NCBI GenBank assembly: GCA_036655715.1
Contig: JAVVPO010000004.1
Span: 4,974-68,973 of the forward strand
DNA: 64,000 nucleotides
From: JAVVPO01 sp036655715
GTDB lineage: Bacteria; Bacillota; Clostridia; Lachnospirales; Cellulosilyticaceae
Reading direction: 5' to 3'
A program made the translations under genes and the position numbers. The notes beneath the pieces are model-generated. The model made no database searches, was not told the origin of the DNA, and saw nothing but the letters and a program-made list of their open reading frames with translations. Shown piece by piece: positions 27,886-36,945 of the stretch (positions within the stretch are counted from its first letter, which is position 1; every line of letters begins with the position of its first letter).

Positions 27886-27932
27886 CATTCTGCCTTATTC
27901 ATTTTATTATAAAGAGGTAATGACATCATTAC
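27882..27932 (+). promoter_or_regulatory. agaS promoter and palindromic operator
   Basis: -35 TTGACA (27882-27887), 17-nt spacer, -10 TATTAT (27905-27910), then a perfect palindrome GTAATGA-CA-TCATTAC (27917-27932) at the expected transcription start. A repressor site for sugar-dependent control is likely; the regulator is not encoded nearby. Confidence 0.75.
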
Positions 27933-27959
27933 ATTATTCTATAACGAGGTGATATTACT

Positions 27960-29129
27960 ATGTCTAATATTTTCGGATTTTCATCTTCAAAGCTTGAAGA
28001 ATTAGGTGCTACATATACTGCAACAGAGGTTTATCAACAACCAAGACTTTGGGAAGAAGCTATTCGTTACATCAAAGAAAACGAATCAAACTTTGCTAAG
28101 TTTATGAACAAAGTGCTTGCTACACCTAACTTAAATATCGTTTTAACAGGTGCTGGTACTTCAGCTTACGTAGGAGATACAATTTATTCTCATATTGAAA
28201 CAGCAACAAAAGTTCCTACTTTTGCTATTGCTACAACAGATATTGTATCTAACCCAGATAATTTTATCAAAAAAGAAACACCATACTTATTAGTATCTTT
28301 TGCTCGTTCTGGCAATAGCCCAGAGAGCGTTGCAGCTTACAACTTATTTGAACAAAAAGCTGATACAGTATACCAACTTGTTATTACATGTAATAAAGAT
28401 GGTGCACTTGCTAAGAAAGCTTCTAGCACAGACAAAGGTCTTCTTATGCTTATGCCAGAAGAGTCAAATGATAAGAGTTTTGCAATGACTAGCTCATTTA
28501 CTTGTATGATGCTTTCTGCACTTCTTATGTTTGAACTTGGTAACTTAGAAAACAATGCAAAAACTTTTGAAGAAGTTATTGCAAACGGAAAAAACATTCT
28601 TGATAATAATTGGGAAGAAATCAAATCCATTTCTGATTTAGGATATGACCGTATCGTTTACCTTGGATCTGGCGCACTTGCTGGTCTTTGTAAAGAAATG
28701 GCTCTTAAAAACTTAGAACTTACTTCAGGAAAATACATTACTGTATGTGAATCAGTTCTTGGATTTAGACATGGCCCAAAATCAATCATTAACGATAGAA
28801 CACTCATTGTCTTCTTAACTTCAACTAACGAGTATACTCACCTTTATGACTTTGACTTAATCAAAGAAGTTTACACAGATAATGGCGAGCAAAAAGTTAT
28901 TACTTTAGATTACATGAATCGTGAAAACTTAAGAGAAATCTCTGATACATACATGAATAGTAAGGGTAGCCAAGTTGCTGATGCCTTTGCTGCATTTAAC
29001 TACATCTTATTTGGTCAAATCTTTGCATTATTCAACGCTATCAATCTTGCTATCTCACCAGATAATCCAAGACCTGATGGAACAGTTAACCGTGTTGTTC
29101 AAGGCGTAATCATCCACGAAGCAAACTAA
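27960..29129 (+). CDS. agaS: AgaS-type SIS-domain sugar-phosphate deaminase/isomerase
   Basis: 389 residues with two SIS domains: L-T-G-A-G-T-S-A-Y-V-G-D (residues 62-73) and S-F-A-R-S-G-N-S-P-E-S (113-123) in the first, and Y-L-G-S-G-A-L-A-G-L-C-K-E-M-A then F-R-H-G-P-K-S in the second. The length and F-R-H-G-P-K motif fit AgaS, which converts galactosamine-6-phosphate to tagatose-6-phosphate plus ammonia. It is the first gene of a three-gene cluster with a class II aldolase and a BadF-type kinase. A strong promoter with a palindromic operator precedes it. The codon choice (many AAC, ATC, GTT) looks like that of a highly expressed gene. Confidence 0.87.
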   Translation: MSNIFGFSSSKLEELGATYTATEVYQQPRLWEEAIRYIKENESNFAKFMNKVLATPNLNIVLTGAGTSAYVGDTIYSHIETATKVPTFAIATTDIVSNPDNFIKKETPYLLVSFARSGNSPESVAAYNLFEQKADTVYQLVITCNKDGALAKKASSTDKGLLMLMPEESNDKSFAMTSSFTCMMLSALLMFELGNLENNAKTFEEVIANGKNILDNNWEEIKSISDLGYDRIVYLGSGALAGLCKEMALKNLELTSGKYITVCESVLGFRHGPKSIINDRTLIVFLTSTNEYTHLYDFDLIKEVYTDNGEQKVITLDYMNRENLREISDTYMNSKGSQVADAFAAFNYILFGQIFALFNAINLAISPDNPRPDGTVNRVVQGVIIHEAN

Positions 29130-29158
29130 TTATAGATACGTACGAAAGGAAGATTCTT

Positions 29159-30016
29159 ATGAATAAATTAACTTCTACAAAAAACATGCTTGAAAAAGCA
29201 ATGCAAGGTGGCTATGCTATCCCTGCTTTCAATATCCATAACTTAGAGACTATGCAAGTTGTTCTTGAAACAGCTGCTGAGCTTAACTCACCAGTTATTC
29301 TTGCTGGTACTCCATCTACAATTGACTATGCTGGAGATAAATACATAAAAGCTATCGCTGAGGCTGCAGTTCGTGACTTAGAAATCCCTCTTGCGATTCA
29401 CCTTGATCACTTTGAAGAATTTGAACTTATCAAAAAACACATTGATGCTGGTTTCACATCATGTATGATTGATGCTTCTCACCTATCATTTGAAGAAAAC
29501 ATTGCAGTTGTAAAAGAAGTTGTTGAGTACGCTCATCGTTTTGATGTAACTGTAGAAGCTGAGCTTGGTAGACTTGTAGGTGTTGAAGATGACCTTGTAG
29601 TAGATAGTTCACTTAGTGCTTATACAGATCCTGAGACTGCTGCTGAATTTGTAGAGCGTACTGGTATTGATTCATTAGCTATCGCTATTGGAACTTGCCA
29701 TGGTTTATACAAAGGTACTCCAGAACTTGACTTTGAAAGACTCGTAGAAATCAGAAACAGAGTAAGTGTTCCACTTGTACTTCACGGAGCATCTGATGTA
29801 CCTGATGAATTAGTTGAAAAAGCTATTTCTCTTGGTATCTCAAAAGTTAACGTTGCAACAGACCTTAAGATTCCATTCTCAGATGCAGTAAAAGCACACT
29901 TCATTGCTAACCCAACTGCAAATGATCCAAGAAAATATATGACACCTGGAAAAGAAGCTATGAAAGAAGTTGTTAAACATAAGATTCTTGTTTGTGGAAG
30001 TAACAACAGAGCTTAA
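29159..30016 (+). CDS. Class II ketose-bisphosphate aldolase, tagatose-1,6-bisphosphate type
   Basis: 285 residues. Zinc and active-site segments: H81-L-D-H84, the C-H-G-L-Y-K-G segment with His181, and L-H-G-A-S-D with His209, then V-N-V-A-T-D for phosphate binding. The size and the partner AgaS favour the KbaY/GatY/AgaY group (tagatose-1,6-bisphosphate to DHAP and glyceraldehyde-3-phosphate) over fructose-bisphosphate aldolase, though the reaction is not decided by motifs. Twenty-nine bases after agaS with a good ribosome binding site, so in the same transcript. The tagatose-6-phosphate kinase that should act between the two is not in the window. Confidence 0.85.
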   Translation: MNKLTSTKNMLEKAMQGGYAIPAFNIHNLETMQVVLETAAELNSPVILAGTPSTIDYAGDKYIKAIAEAAVRDLEIPLAIHLDHFEEFELIKKHIDAGFTSCMIDASHLSFEENIAVVKEVVEYAHRFDVTVEAELGRLVGVEDDLVVDSSLSAYTDPETAAEFVERTGIDSLAIAIGTCHGLYKGTPELDFERLVEIRNRVSVPLVLHGASDVPDELVEKAISLGISKVNVATDLKIPFSDAVKAHFIANPTANDPRKYMTPGKEAMKEVVKHKILVCGSNNRA

Positions 30017-30033
30017 TCTATAAAAATTCGAGG

Positions 30034-30065
30034 GTGCTACTTCTTCTTAGAAGTCGCACTTTCTA
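30034..30065 (+). terminator. Weak hairpin between the aldolase and kinase genes
   Basis: GTGC/GCAC and ACTTCT/AGAAGT form a 10-bp stem with one mismatch, followed by only TTTCTATTT. Probably partial termination or mRNA processing. Confidence 0.5.
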
Positions 30066-30086
30066 TTTATCTTAGGAGGGGTTTAT

Positions 30087-31046
30087 ATGTTTTATTTAGG
30101 AGTTGATGGTGGGGGTACTAAAACCTCTTTCCTTCTTATTGATGAGACAGGTAAATTATTAGCTACTACGACTACTGGCACTTGTCATATTCATCAAGTA
30201 GGTTTTGATGGGTTTGAAAATGTATTACGTGGTGGTATAGAAGATGTATGTCATATGGCACACATTACATTACCTGATATTACTTTTAGTTTTCTTGGTG
30301 TCCCAGCTTATGGTGAGAATCAAGAAGAATTAATTAAAATGGAACAACATGTTCAAAATATTTTTCCTTCTAGCAACTTCAAATGTGGTAATGATGTAGA
30401 AGCTGGTTGGGCAGGCTCACTTGCCTGTAATCCTGGTATCAACTTAATCCTTGGTACTGGTGCTATCGCACTTGGCGTAGATAAAGATGCTAATAGCTCT
30501 CGTAGTAGTGGTTGGGGTCACATCTGTGGGGATGAAGGCTCAGCTCACTGGATTGCAAAAAAAGGCATCGAAATCTTCTCAAAGGAAGCCGATGGCCGTT
30601 TAGACAAAACACCACTTTATGAGGTTTTCAAAAATAAACTTAATTTAGCATTAGACTTTGATCTTATTTACTTAATCTTAAATGATTTTAAACAAGATAG
30701 AGGAAAAGTAGCTGGCCTTGCTACTCTTGTATACGAGGCAGCTACCCAAGAAGATCCTCATGCTATAGAAATCTTCAAACAAGCAGCACATGAATGCTTC
30801 CTTATGGTTAAAGCTGTTTGTAATGAACTTAACTTTGGGGAAACAGTAACTATTTCCTACTCTGGTAGTGTATTTAATTCAGGAGAATTAATTTTAGCGC
30901 CACTAAAAGATTATTTATTCTCTGCGAATATTGATTTCAAACTTATACCTCCAGCTCTTACTCCAGTAAAAGGTTCTGCACTTTATGCACTTAAACTTCA
31001 TACCGGTGAACAAGACTTACAATCAATCGTTAGCAATATGCAATAA
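30087..31046 (+). CDS. BadF/BadG/BcrA/BcrD-family sugar kinase (N-acetylhexosamine kinase-like)
   Basis: 319 residues with the ASKHA kinase layout: phosphate-1 loop G-V-D-G-G-G-T-K-T near residue 5, an N-D-V-E-A-G-W-A-G-S motif near 105, phosphate-2 L-G-T-G-A-I-A-L-G near 130, and G-W-G-H-I-C-G-D-E-G-S-A-H-W-I-A near 150. Members of this family phosphorylate N-acetylglucosamine and related amino sugars. Next to AgaS and the aldolase, a GalNAc or galactosamine kinase is the natural proposal, which would fit sugars arriving through ABC transport and not a PTS. The deacetylase needed for GalNAc-6-phosphate is not in the window. Confidence 0.85.
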   Translation: MFYLGVDGGGTKTSFLLIDETGKLLATTTTGTCHIHQVGFDGFENVLRGGIEDVCHMAHITLPDITFSFLGVPAYGENQEELIKMEQHVQNIFPSSNFKCGNDVEAGWAGSLACNPGINLILGTGAIALGVDKDANSSRSSGWGHICGDEGSAHWIAKKGIEIFSKEADGRLDKTPLYEVFKNKLNLALDFDLIYLILNDFKQDRGKVAGLATLVYEAATQEDPHAIEIFKQAAHECFLMVKAVCNELNFGETVTISYSGSVFNSGELILAPLKDYLFSANIDFKLIPPALTPVKGSALYALKLHTGEQDLQSIVSNMQ

Positions 31047-31081
31047 CAACATCCCAATTAAATCTTATATTTTATTCTCAT

Positions 31082-31133
31082 ATAACTATAGAGAAAGTGA
31101 CTTGTTGGTACCAAGTCACTTTTTTATAGTTAT
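31082..31133. terminator. Bidirectional terminator
   Basis: An 11-bp stem (31094-31104 with 31112-31122) inside an outer ATAACTATA/TATAGTTAT pairing, with a T-run at 31120-31125. It separates the kinase and DedA genes. Confidence 0.88.
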
Positions 31134-31139
31134 ATCTTT

Positions 31140-31640
31140 TTATACAATAGCTTTTCCTATAAGATATCCTGAACATATAAAAACTAAGTTCCATAAGGTA
31201 ATCCCTATAGTAGAATAAATCGTAAAACTTGCAAGTTTTATGCGTGTTGTCCCTGCCACTAATGAAATAAGGGTTCGTGCTACTGGAATGAGCCTGCTTA
31301 CTACAACCCCTTTATTCCCATACTTATCTACGTAACTGATAGTCTTATCAATGGCTGGCCTTAATTTTTCATACTTGTTATAGATCTTATCTACTGCTGG
31401 CTTACCTATAAAATATCCAATAAAATATAATGTATAACTCCCAAGTAGCCCTGCTACAACTGAGATAAAAAGGGCATATATAAAGTTCACTTCACTCATG
31501 GCTATTAGCATTCCTACTGCTGGCATAATAATTCCAGCTGGTAATCCTGGCAAATTAAGATATTCTAGATAGACAATAATAAACAAAACAATGATGCCAT
31601 AATCCATCATATACTGTAAAACAACGTCTATACTTTCCAT
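31140..31640 (-). CDS. DedA-family (VTT domain) membrane protein
   Basis: 166 residues with about five hydrophobic segments. The conserved DedA pattern is visible: an N-terminal P-G-L-P-A-G-I-I-M-P-A-V-G, the G-S-Y-T-L-Y-F-I-G-Y-F-I-G-K segment, then S-R-L-I-P-V-A-R-T-L-I-S-L-V-A-G-T-T with the key Arg residues. DedA proteins are linked to lipid scrambling and membrane homeostasis. It is shorter than the typical 190-220 residues because the C-terminal helix ends early, though all conserved motifs are present. Confidence 0.9.
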   Translation of the reverse strand: MESIDVVLQYMMDYGIIVLFIIVYLEYLNLPGLPAGIIMPAVGMLIAMSEVNFIYALFISVVAGLLGSYTLYFIGYFIGKPAVDKIYNKYEKLRPAIDKTISYVDKYGNKGVVVSRLIPVARTLISLVAGTTRIKLASFTIYSTIGITLWNLVFICSGYLIGKAIV

Positions 31641-31669
31641 AGTTCTCTCCTTATATCCGGTTTTCTACT

Positions 31670-32170
31670 CTATTTGTATGCTTTTGCTAACTGTATATAA
31701 TGCTCAGCTGAATCATAGATTGATCTAATTTGCTCTTCATTTAAAGCTCTAATAGCTTTGGCTGGTGATCCTAGTACTAACATACCTTCTTCAATAACTG
31801 TATTGGAAGTAATTAAACTATTTGCTCCTATTATACAGTGCCTCCCGATCTTAGCGCCATCTAATATAATGGCCCCCATACCAATCAGTGTATAATCACC
31901 GATCTGCGCGCCATGTACAACTGCTCTATGGCCTATGGTTACTCCTTCTCCTACGATAGTTGGGTTAGTTTTACTTTCATGAATAATAACGCCTTCTTGA
32001 ATATTTGTTTTAGGACCAATAACTACTTTATTTTCATCTGCTCTAATCACTGCGCCATACCATATACTACAAGCTCTATTAACAGTTGCTTGTCCTATAA
32101 TAACACTTGTAGGTGCAATAAATGTTTCTTCATCTATTTGAGGTTTATCATTTTTATAATTATAAATCAT
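31670..32170 (-). CDS. Gamma-class carbonic anhydrase-like hexapeptide-repeat protein
   Basis: 166 residues forming a left-handed beta-helix. Hexapeptide repeats run from S-V-I-I-G-Q-A to H-C-I-I-G-A-N-S-L-I, with possible zinc-ligand histidines in E-G-V-I-I-H-E, T-I-G-H-R-A-V-V-H-G. This matches YrdA/PaaY-like gamma-carbonic anhydrases, many of which lack clear activity. Probably in one transcript with the DedA gene (29-bp gap). Confidence 0.9.
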   Translation of the reverse strand: MIYNYKNDKPQIDEETFIAPTSVIIGQATVNRACSIWYGAVIRADENKVVIGPKTNIQEGVIIHESKTNPTIVGEGVTIGHRAVVHGAQIGDYTLIGMGAIILDGAKIGRHCIIGANSLITSNTVIEEGMLVLGSPAKAIRALNEEQIRSIYDSAEHYIQLAKAYK

Positions 32171-32259
32171 CTTATGCTCCTTTAACTTTGTTCTTTTTTA
32201 TATTATACTATATACTTATTAATGTTTCTTTAACTTTTATCTTGAGTTTATTAATATAC

Positions 32260-32277
32260 TTAGTATTTTTATACTAA
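32260..32277 (+). repeat. Inverted repeat TTAGTAT-TTTT-ATACTAA
   Basis: A perfect 7-bp inverted repeat 46 bp before the MprF-like start. It could be an operator in the AT-rich promoter region. Confidence 0.4.
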
Positions 32278-32322
32278 ACAAATAAGTATAACCATTATTG
32301 TACCTATTTAGGAGGATTAATC

Positions 32323-34716
32323 ATGGATTTAAATAAATTTTCTGCTTTTCTTAAGGGCAAAAAATCTATGCCATATAAATATAGTATTTGGCTTGCTTTA
32401 CTTACTTTAGGTTTTAGCTTAGTAGCTAAAGAACTTTTTTCACTTAATTTAGATAGCTTAATACTGACTTTAAAAAGTTTAAGTCTGCTAGAGTATTTTA
32501 GCTTCCTTGCTTTTGGTATTCTTTCTGTCTCTTTAATGAGTGTTTACGATTTCGTTCTTCGTAAAGAATTTAGTTTAGATATTTCTATTAAAGATACTTT
32601 TAAAGTCGCATGGGTTTCTAATACTATTGGTAACCTCTTAGGTGAGACACCTACCAATTCTGGTGGTATCAGCTATTTACTCTATCAAAGTGAGGGCATT
32701 GATTCTAATAAAGCAACTGTTATTAGTATTATTAAAAACACTTTATTTATTAGCCCCGATGACTCTGATATCGATTTTCTCAAAATAAGTGTTAGTACAA
32801 GAATGTATCTTATTGCAGGCCTCTTAGTTAAGTGGATTGCTTCAGCTTTTTTGTTTAGCTATATTTTAACTTGTTTTATTCCTGATATTTCTTTACTTAT
32901 TGTCTTTATTGTCTTTATGCTAGGTATGTTTATTAGCTTGTTCTCTCGCATCCCTGGTGGCATAGGTATTTTTGAATTAGTTTGCTTATCTAGTTTGAGC
33001 TATTTAGGTATTCCTATTCAGGTTTCTATCTTAGGTATTCTAAGTTATAGAATATTCTACTATATTATACCTTGGCTAAGTACTTTATTCATGGTAGCTA
33101 TTAGACCTTTATTTAGTAATAAACTTAAAGTTTCTCCTACTAATAAACGTTTATTCCAACATATGAGTGTACAAGCTACGGCAGCCCTTATTCTCTTTGC
33201 CGGTTTACTTATTATTTTTTCATCCTCTATCCCTGTAATTAGAGAACAGTTTATTCTTACAAACTCTTTTATTCCAATAGATTTTGCTAGAGTATCTACA
33301 CTTTCTAGCATGGGAATTGGACTTATATTATTAATTTTATCTAAAGGAATTTATAACAAGGTTGCTTCATCTTATTATCTAACTCTTATTTTCCTTGTAC
33401 TTGGTGCTATCTTGTCATTAATACAGAACTTTAATTTTACTGAGTTTCTTATTTTGCTTCTTATAGCTAGTATTCTATTTTTCACACAAGAATATTTTTA
33501 TAGAGAAACTGTTTCTCTTAATATAAGAAAATTTTTAAGTGGTTATATTTATTTATTAGGTGTTAGTTTTATCTATTTAATGATTTATACTATGTTCATT
33601 TCTCCGAACGCTTTATCCTTAATACAGCGACTAAACTCTATGTTTTACGGTGTAGGCGAATTAATTGCTTTTTTCATCATTATTGGTTTAGGTGCCTTAC
33701 TCCTTAATTTGGTAAGCATTAGAAGAGTTGATTTTGCTATGCCTACAGATGATGATTTAGAGTATTTACGTGGATTTTTAGATAAATATGAAGGTAATTC
33801 AATGACACACCTAATTTTCCTTAAAGATAAAAGCTTGTTCTACGCAATGGATAATGAGGTCCTTATTGCTTTTAGACCTTACAAGGATAATTTAATAGTA
33901 TTAGGTGATCCCATTGGTAATCCTGCTCTCTTTAAAGAAGCTATTAATGAGTTTAGAATTTATGCAGATAAATTTAGTATGATACCTATTTTTTATGAAA
34001 TTAACGAGGAAAATCTACCTATCTATCACGAGAATGGTTTTAATTTCCTTAAGTTAGGTGAAGAAGCAACCTTCCATCTTGATGAGTTTATCTTGACTGG
34101 GAAAAGACTTTCTCATCTGCGCACTATAAAGAACAAAATGCTTCGTAAAGAATTTGAATTTGAACTGCTAGAGTCACCTATCCCTGAAGATATTATGCAT
34201 CAGCTTAAGATCATTTCTGATGAGTGGTTAGGCGATAGAAAAGAAAAAGGCTTTTCCTTAGGTTCCTTCAATGAAGACTACATTAATCTAGCACCTGTCG
34301 CCCTTGTAAAGAAGGACGATGAAATCATTGCTTTTGCGACGATTATGCCTATGTATCAAAAAAGCACTATTTCTATTGATCTTATGCGCCTTATCCAATC
34401 ACCACCTAATGGTACGATGGATGCTTTATTTATCGGTATTATTGAATGGGCTATTGAAGAAGGTTATGAACATTTCGTCTTAGGCAAAGCGCCTTTATCT
34501 AATGTAGGTCTTAACCAGTTTTCTAAAAAACGCGAGAAAATTGTTAAGCATCTTTATAATTATGGCAATAAACTTTATAGCTTCAAAGGTCTTAGACGAT
34601 TTAAAGAAAAGTTCTATCCAGAATGGAAAGGGATTTACTTAGCCTATCCAAAAAGTTCACGCTTATCTGCTAGTATTATTAACCTTACTCGTTTAATATC
34701 TGGCTCTGATCATTAA
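32323..34716 (+). CDS. mprF: MprF-like phosphatidylglycerol aminoacyltransferase/flippase
   Basis: 797 residues. About 12-14 N-terminal membrane segments (to ~470) include the flippase-like S-R-I-P-G-G-I-G-I-F-E motif near residue 207. A C-terminal cytoplasmic DUF2156 domain (about 490-790) follows with V-L-G-D-P-I-G-N, an R-T-I-K-N-K-M-L-R-K segment and F-K-G-L-R-R-F-K-E-K-F-Y-P-E-W. This is the two-part layout of MprF, which attaches an amino acid (usually Lys or Ala) to phosphatidylglycerol and flips it, giving resistance to cationic peptides. The amino acid used cannot be told. Single-gene unit, with an AGGAGG ribosome binding site. Confidence 0.88.
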   Translation: MDLNKFSAFLKGKKSMPYKYSIWLALLTLGFSLVAKELFSLNLDSLILTLKSLSLLEYFSFLAFGILSVSLMSVYDFVLRKEFSLDISIKDTFKVAWVSNTIGNLLGETPTNSGGISYLLYQSEGIDSNKATVISIIKNTLFISPDDSDIDFLKISVSTRMYLIAGLLVKWIASAFLFSYILTCFIPDISLLIVFIVFMLGMFISLFSRIPGGIGIFELVCLSSLSYLGIPIQVSILGILSYRIFYYIIPWLSTLFMVAIRPLFSNKLKVSPTNKRLFQHMSVQATAALILFAGLLIIFSSSIPVIREQFILTNSFIPIDFARVSTLSSMGIGLILLILSKGIYNKVASSYYLTLIFLVLGAILSLIQNFNFTEFLILLLIASILFFTQEYFYRETVSLNIRKFLSGYIYLLGVSFIYLMIYTMFISPNALSLIQRLNSMFYGVGELIAFFIIIGLGALLLNLVSIRRVDFAMPTDDDLEYLRGFLDKYEGNSMTHLIFLKDKSLFYAMDNEVLIAFRPYKDNLIVLGDPIGNPALFKEAINEFRIYADKFSMIPIFYEINEENLPIYHENGFNFLKLGEEATFHLDEFILTGKRLSHLRTIKNKMLRKEFEFELLESPIPEDIMHQLKIISDEWLGDRKEKGFSLGSFNEDYINLAPVALVKKDDEIIAFATIMPMYQKSTISIDLMRLIQSPPNGTMDALFIGIIEWAIEEGYEHFVLGKAPLSNVGLNQFSKKREKIVKHLYNYGNKLYSFKGLRRFKEKFYPEWKGIYLAYPKSSRLSASIINLTRLISGSDH

Positions 34717-34835
34717 AATACTAAATATTTTATTCATAATCTTGTCCGCTTTGTAGCAGCCTACGTGTGAAACTTCTTTGGGATAAAGACAACCAAAAAG
34801 TTTGTAAGATATACTCCACTAAGAAATAATAAATA

Positions 34836-34868
34836 AAATCCCCCAACTTAGTCTCAGTTGGGGGATTT
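34836..34868. terminator. Bidirectional terminator
   Basis: A 13-bp perfect stem (34836-34848 with 34856-34868) of five G-C pairs flanked by A/T runs. It overlaps the 3' side of the histidine kinase operon. Confidence 0.9.
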
Positions 34869-34869
34869 A

Positions 34870-36933
34870 TTAAATATCACATAATTCTTGTTTACAACTT
34901 TCACGATGTCTATCACTTAAATCACCTCTATAGATAATCTCTCCCTCATATTCCCCTTCTAGAATAGGTAGCACAAAAGTTACTTTCATACCTACAGCCT
35001 TTTGATTCTCTATAATAAGTTTTCCTTTGTGTAAATTAACTAGTTGGTCTACTATTCTAAGACCTAATCCCTTATTTTCATTATGCCAAATAACTTGTCC
35101 TATATCTACTCCATCACCCATATCCGTAAGCCCTGCTCCTTGATCCTCTATAGATATTCTTATATTTCCTTCCCAAGGCTTAATGTATACTAATACATTC
35201 CCACCTACTGGAGAATGCTTGATGGCATTAGACAATAAGTTAAGCATGATGCGCTCTATTGCTTTTTCATCGCACCATATGACTTGCTCTTCTATTTCTG
35301 TATCAAAAGTTATATTCACTCCTTTATTTTGAGTATACTTTGCAACGGCTATAGTTATTTCCTCTATAACTTCTACAATATTATAATAATTATAATTTAA
35401 TTTTTCTATCCTTGTATCCATTTTCATTAAATCGATTAAGTTATTAGCTACCTTAAGTGTAGTATAAGCGTTTCTATCTATGAAGTTTATATATTTATTA
35501 AACTTATCTTCTATACCTGAACTATTTTCTTCTATACAATTATCTCCTATTAGCTGCGTAATAGAAAGAATAATATTAAGTGGCGTTTTAAATTCATGAG
35601 ATATAGTAGAAAAAAACAAGTTTTTATACTTTTCTCTCTCTAAATTTTTCTTTAGTTCTAACCTTTTTTCTTCCACTTGCTTGTGCTTGTTAATGTCCTT
35701 CCCTACGCCTATAATTATTTTTTTATCTTTAATACTTACACTTTTCCCACGCCATAATATCCATCTTAAACTCCCATCTTCCATCTGATACCTATTAATA
35801 AACCCTTTAATTTTCTTACCCTGAAACTGTTCTTTAATCACTACCCTACTCTCAACTCTATCTTCTTCATAGATATATTCATATATCTCTTTACCCTTTA
35901 TACTTTCTTTCGTATATCCTAAATTTTCAGCCCACACCCTATTAATTCTTCTCACTTTTTGTTTCTCGTCTAATATGCATAAAAAATCTGTAGCAGTCTC
36001 AAAAAATAACTCTCGTTCTCTAACTATTTGCTCTTCTAGGTCAATCTCTTTAAATATACGTTCTATTAAATATTCATTTTTTATAATGGATACTATTTTT
36101 CTACATAAATCATCTACATAAGTATTTTTAAAATAAGGCCTTTTATTATTTCCCTTATAGCCTACGTTAACTATGCCCCATATCTGCTCATTAAATTGTA
36201 CGGGATACGCGCCCCAATAAGCTATGCCTCTCTCTTGAAAATCTTTCTTATACCCTTTATACTCACTTATTTCAGATATATGATTCATATAATTTTTTTC
36301 TTTATTTCTAAAACTTGCTTCAAGTCTCTTTAAATCTATATCCTCCTCTTTTTTCATACTCTCTTGGTATTCATCTAACCCTCTTGTGATATATTTTTCT
36401 AACAAGCCTTTTTCCTTGTCATATCTATAAATACTAAGATAGTCACACTGTAAAGCCATAAAGAATTCATCTATAATATTTTCTACATCCTTATACTTCA
36501 TATCCAGCCTTTCATTTTGCTGATTCCATGTGTATATCTCTGTTATTTCTTTAAATCCATCCTCTATTATCCCCTTCGCAACTAGCTCTTCATGACTTAT
36601 ACTTAATATTTCTGCAGTTCCTCCTACATTTGTTTCATCCTCTATAAGAGGAACTTCCTTTACCTCCATAATAATTTTTCGATCTTTTATGTTTAATTCA
36701 TATATGTATATTTTGTTCTTTTCTAAAAAAATACTATATTCCTTACTTATTTTTGTAAATATCTCATGAGACTTCTTTCCTAAAATTTCATCACATTCAT
36801 ACCCCATTATATTACTCATTGTTTCTTTGAATGCTGGATTAAAATAGGTGTATCTCCCTTCACTATCTTTAAGATCTACACTTTGGGGTGTCATATCCAA
36901 TAACTGTTCTAAATGCTGTACGGTGTATTTCAT
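34870..36933 (-). CDS. PAS-GAF-PAS histidine kinase with incomplete ATPase domain
   Basis: 687 residues, no membrane segment, so a soluble sensor. An N-terminal PAS (about 10-110), a GAF-like region (150-290), a second PAS (310-415), then HisKA with His446 in S-T-I-S-H-E-F-K-T-P, and HATPase with N-box N-L-L-S-N-A-I-K-H (Asn569), G1 D-Q-G-A-G (597-601) and G2 K-G-L-G-L (621-625). Between G1 and G2 the usual I-F-x-x-F F box is missing, replaced by an unrelated D-M-G-D-G-V-D-I-G stretch. Catalysis may thus be weak. It follows its paralogue after 12 bp in one operon; no response regulator is encoded nearby. Confidence 0.9.
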   Translation of the reverse strand: MKYTVQHLEQLLDMTPQSVDLKDSEGRYTYFNPAFKETMSNIMGYECDEILGKKSHEIFTKISKEYSIFLEKNKIYIYELNIKDRKIIMEVKEVPLIEDETNVGGTAEILSISHEELVAKGIIEDGFKEITEIYTWNQQNERLDMKYKDVENIIDEFFMALQCDYLSIYRYDKEKGLLEKYITRGLDEYQESMKKEEDIDLKRLEASFRNKEKNYMNHISEISEYKGYKKDFQERGIAYWGAYPVQFNEQIWGIVNVGYKGNNKRPYFKNTYVDDLCRKIVSIIKNEYLIERIFKEIDLEEQIVRERELFFETATDFLCILDEKQKVRRINRVWAENLGYTKESIKGKEIYEYIYEEDRVESRVVIKEQFQGKKIKGFINRYQMEDGSLRWILWRGKSVSIKDKKIIIGVGKDINKHKQVEEKRLELKKNLEREKYKNLFFSTISHEFKTPLNIILSITQLIGDNCIEENSSGIEDKFNKYINFIDRNAYTTLKVANNLIDLMKMDTRIEKLNYNYYNIVEVIEEITIAVAKYTQNKGVNITFDTEIEEQVIWCDEKAIERIMLNLLSNAIKHSPVGGNVLVYIKPWEGNIRISIEDQGAGLTDMGDGVDIGQVIWHNENKGLGLRIVDQLVNLHKGKLIIENQKAVGMKVTFVLPILEGEYEGEIIYRGDLSDRHRESCKQELCDI

Positions 36934-36945
36934 CTTGACATCTCC

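Noticed and set aside
29159..30016. Glycolytic fructose-bisphosphate aldolase
   Set aside because: Class II motifs alone do not separate the two, but the position between AgaS and a sugar kinase favours the tagatose type.
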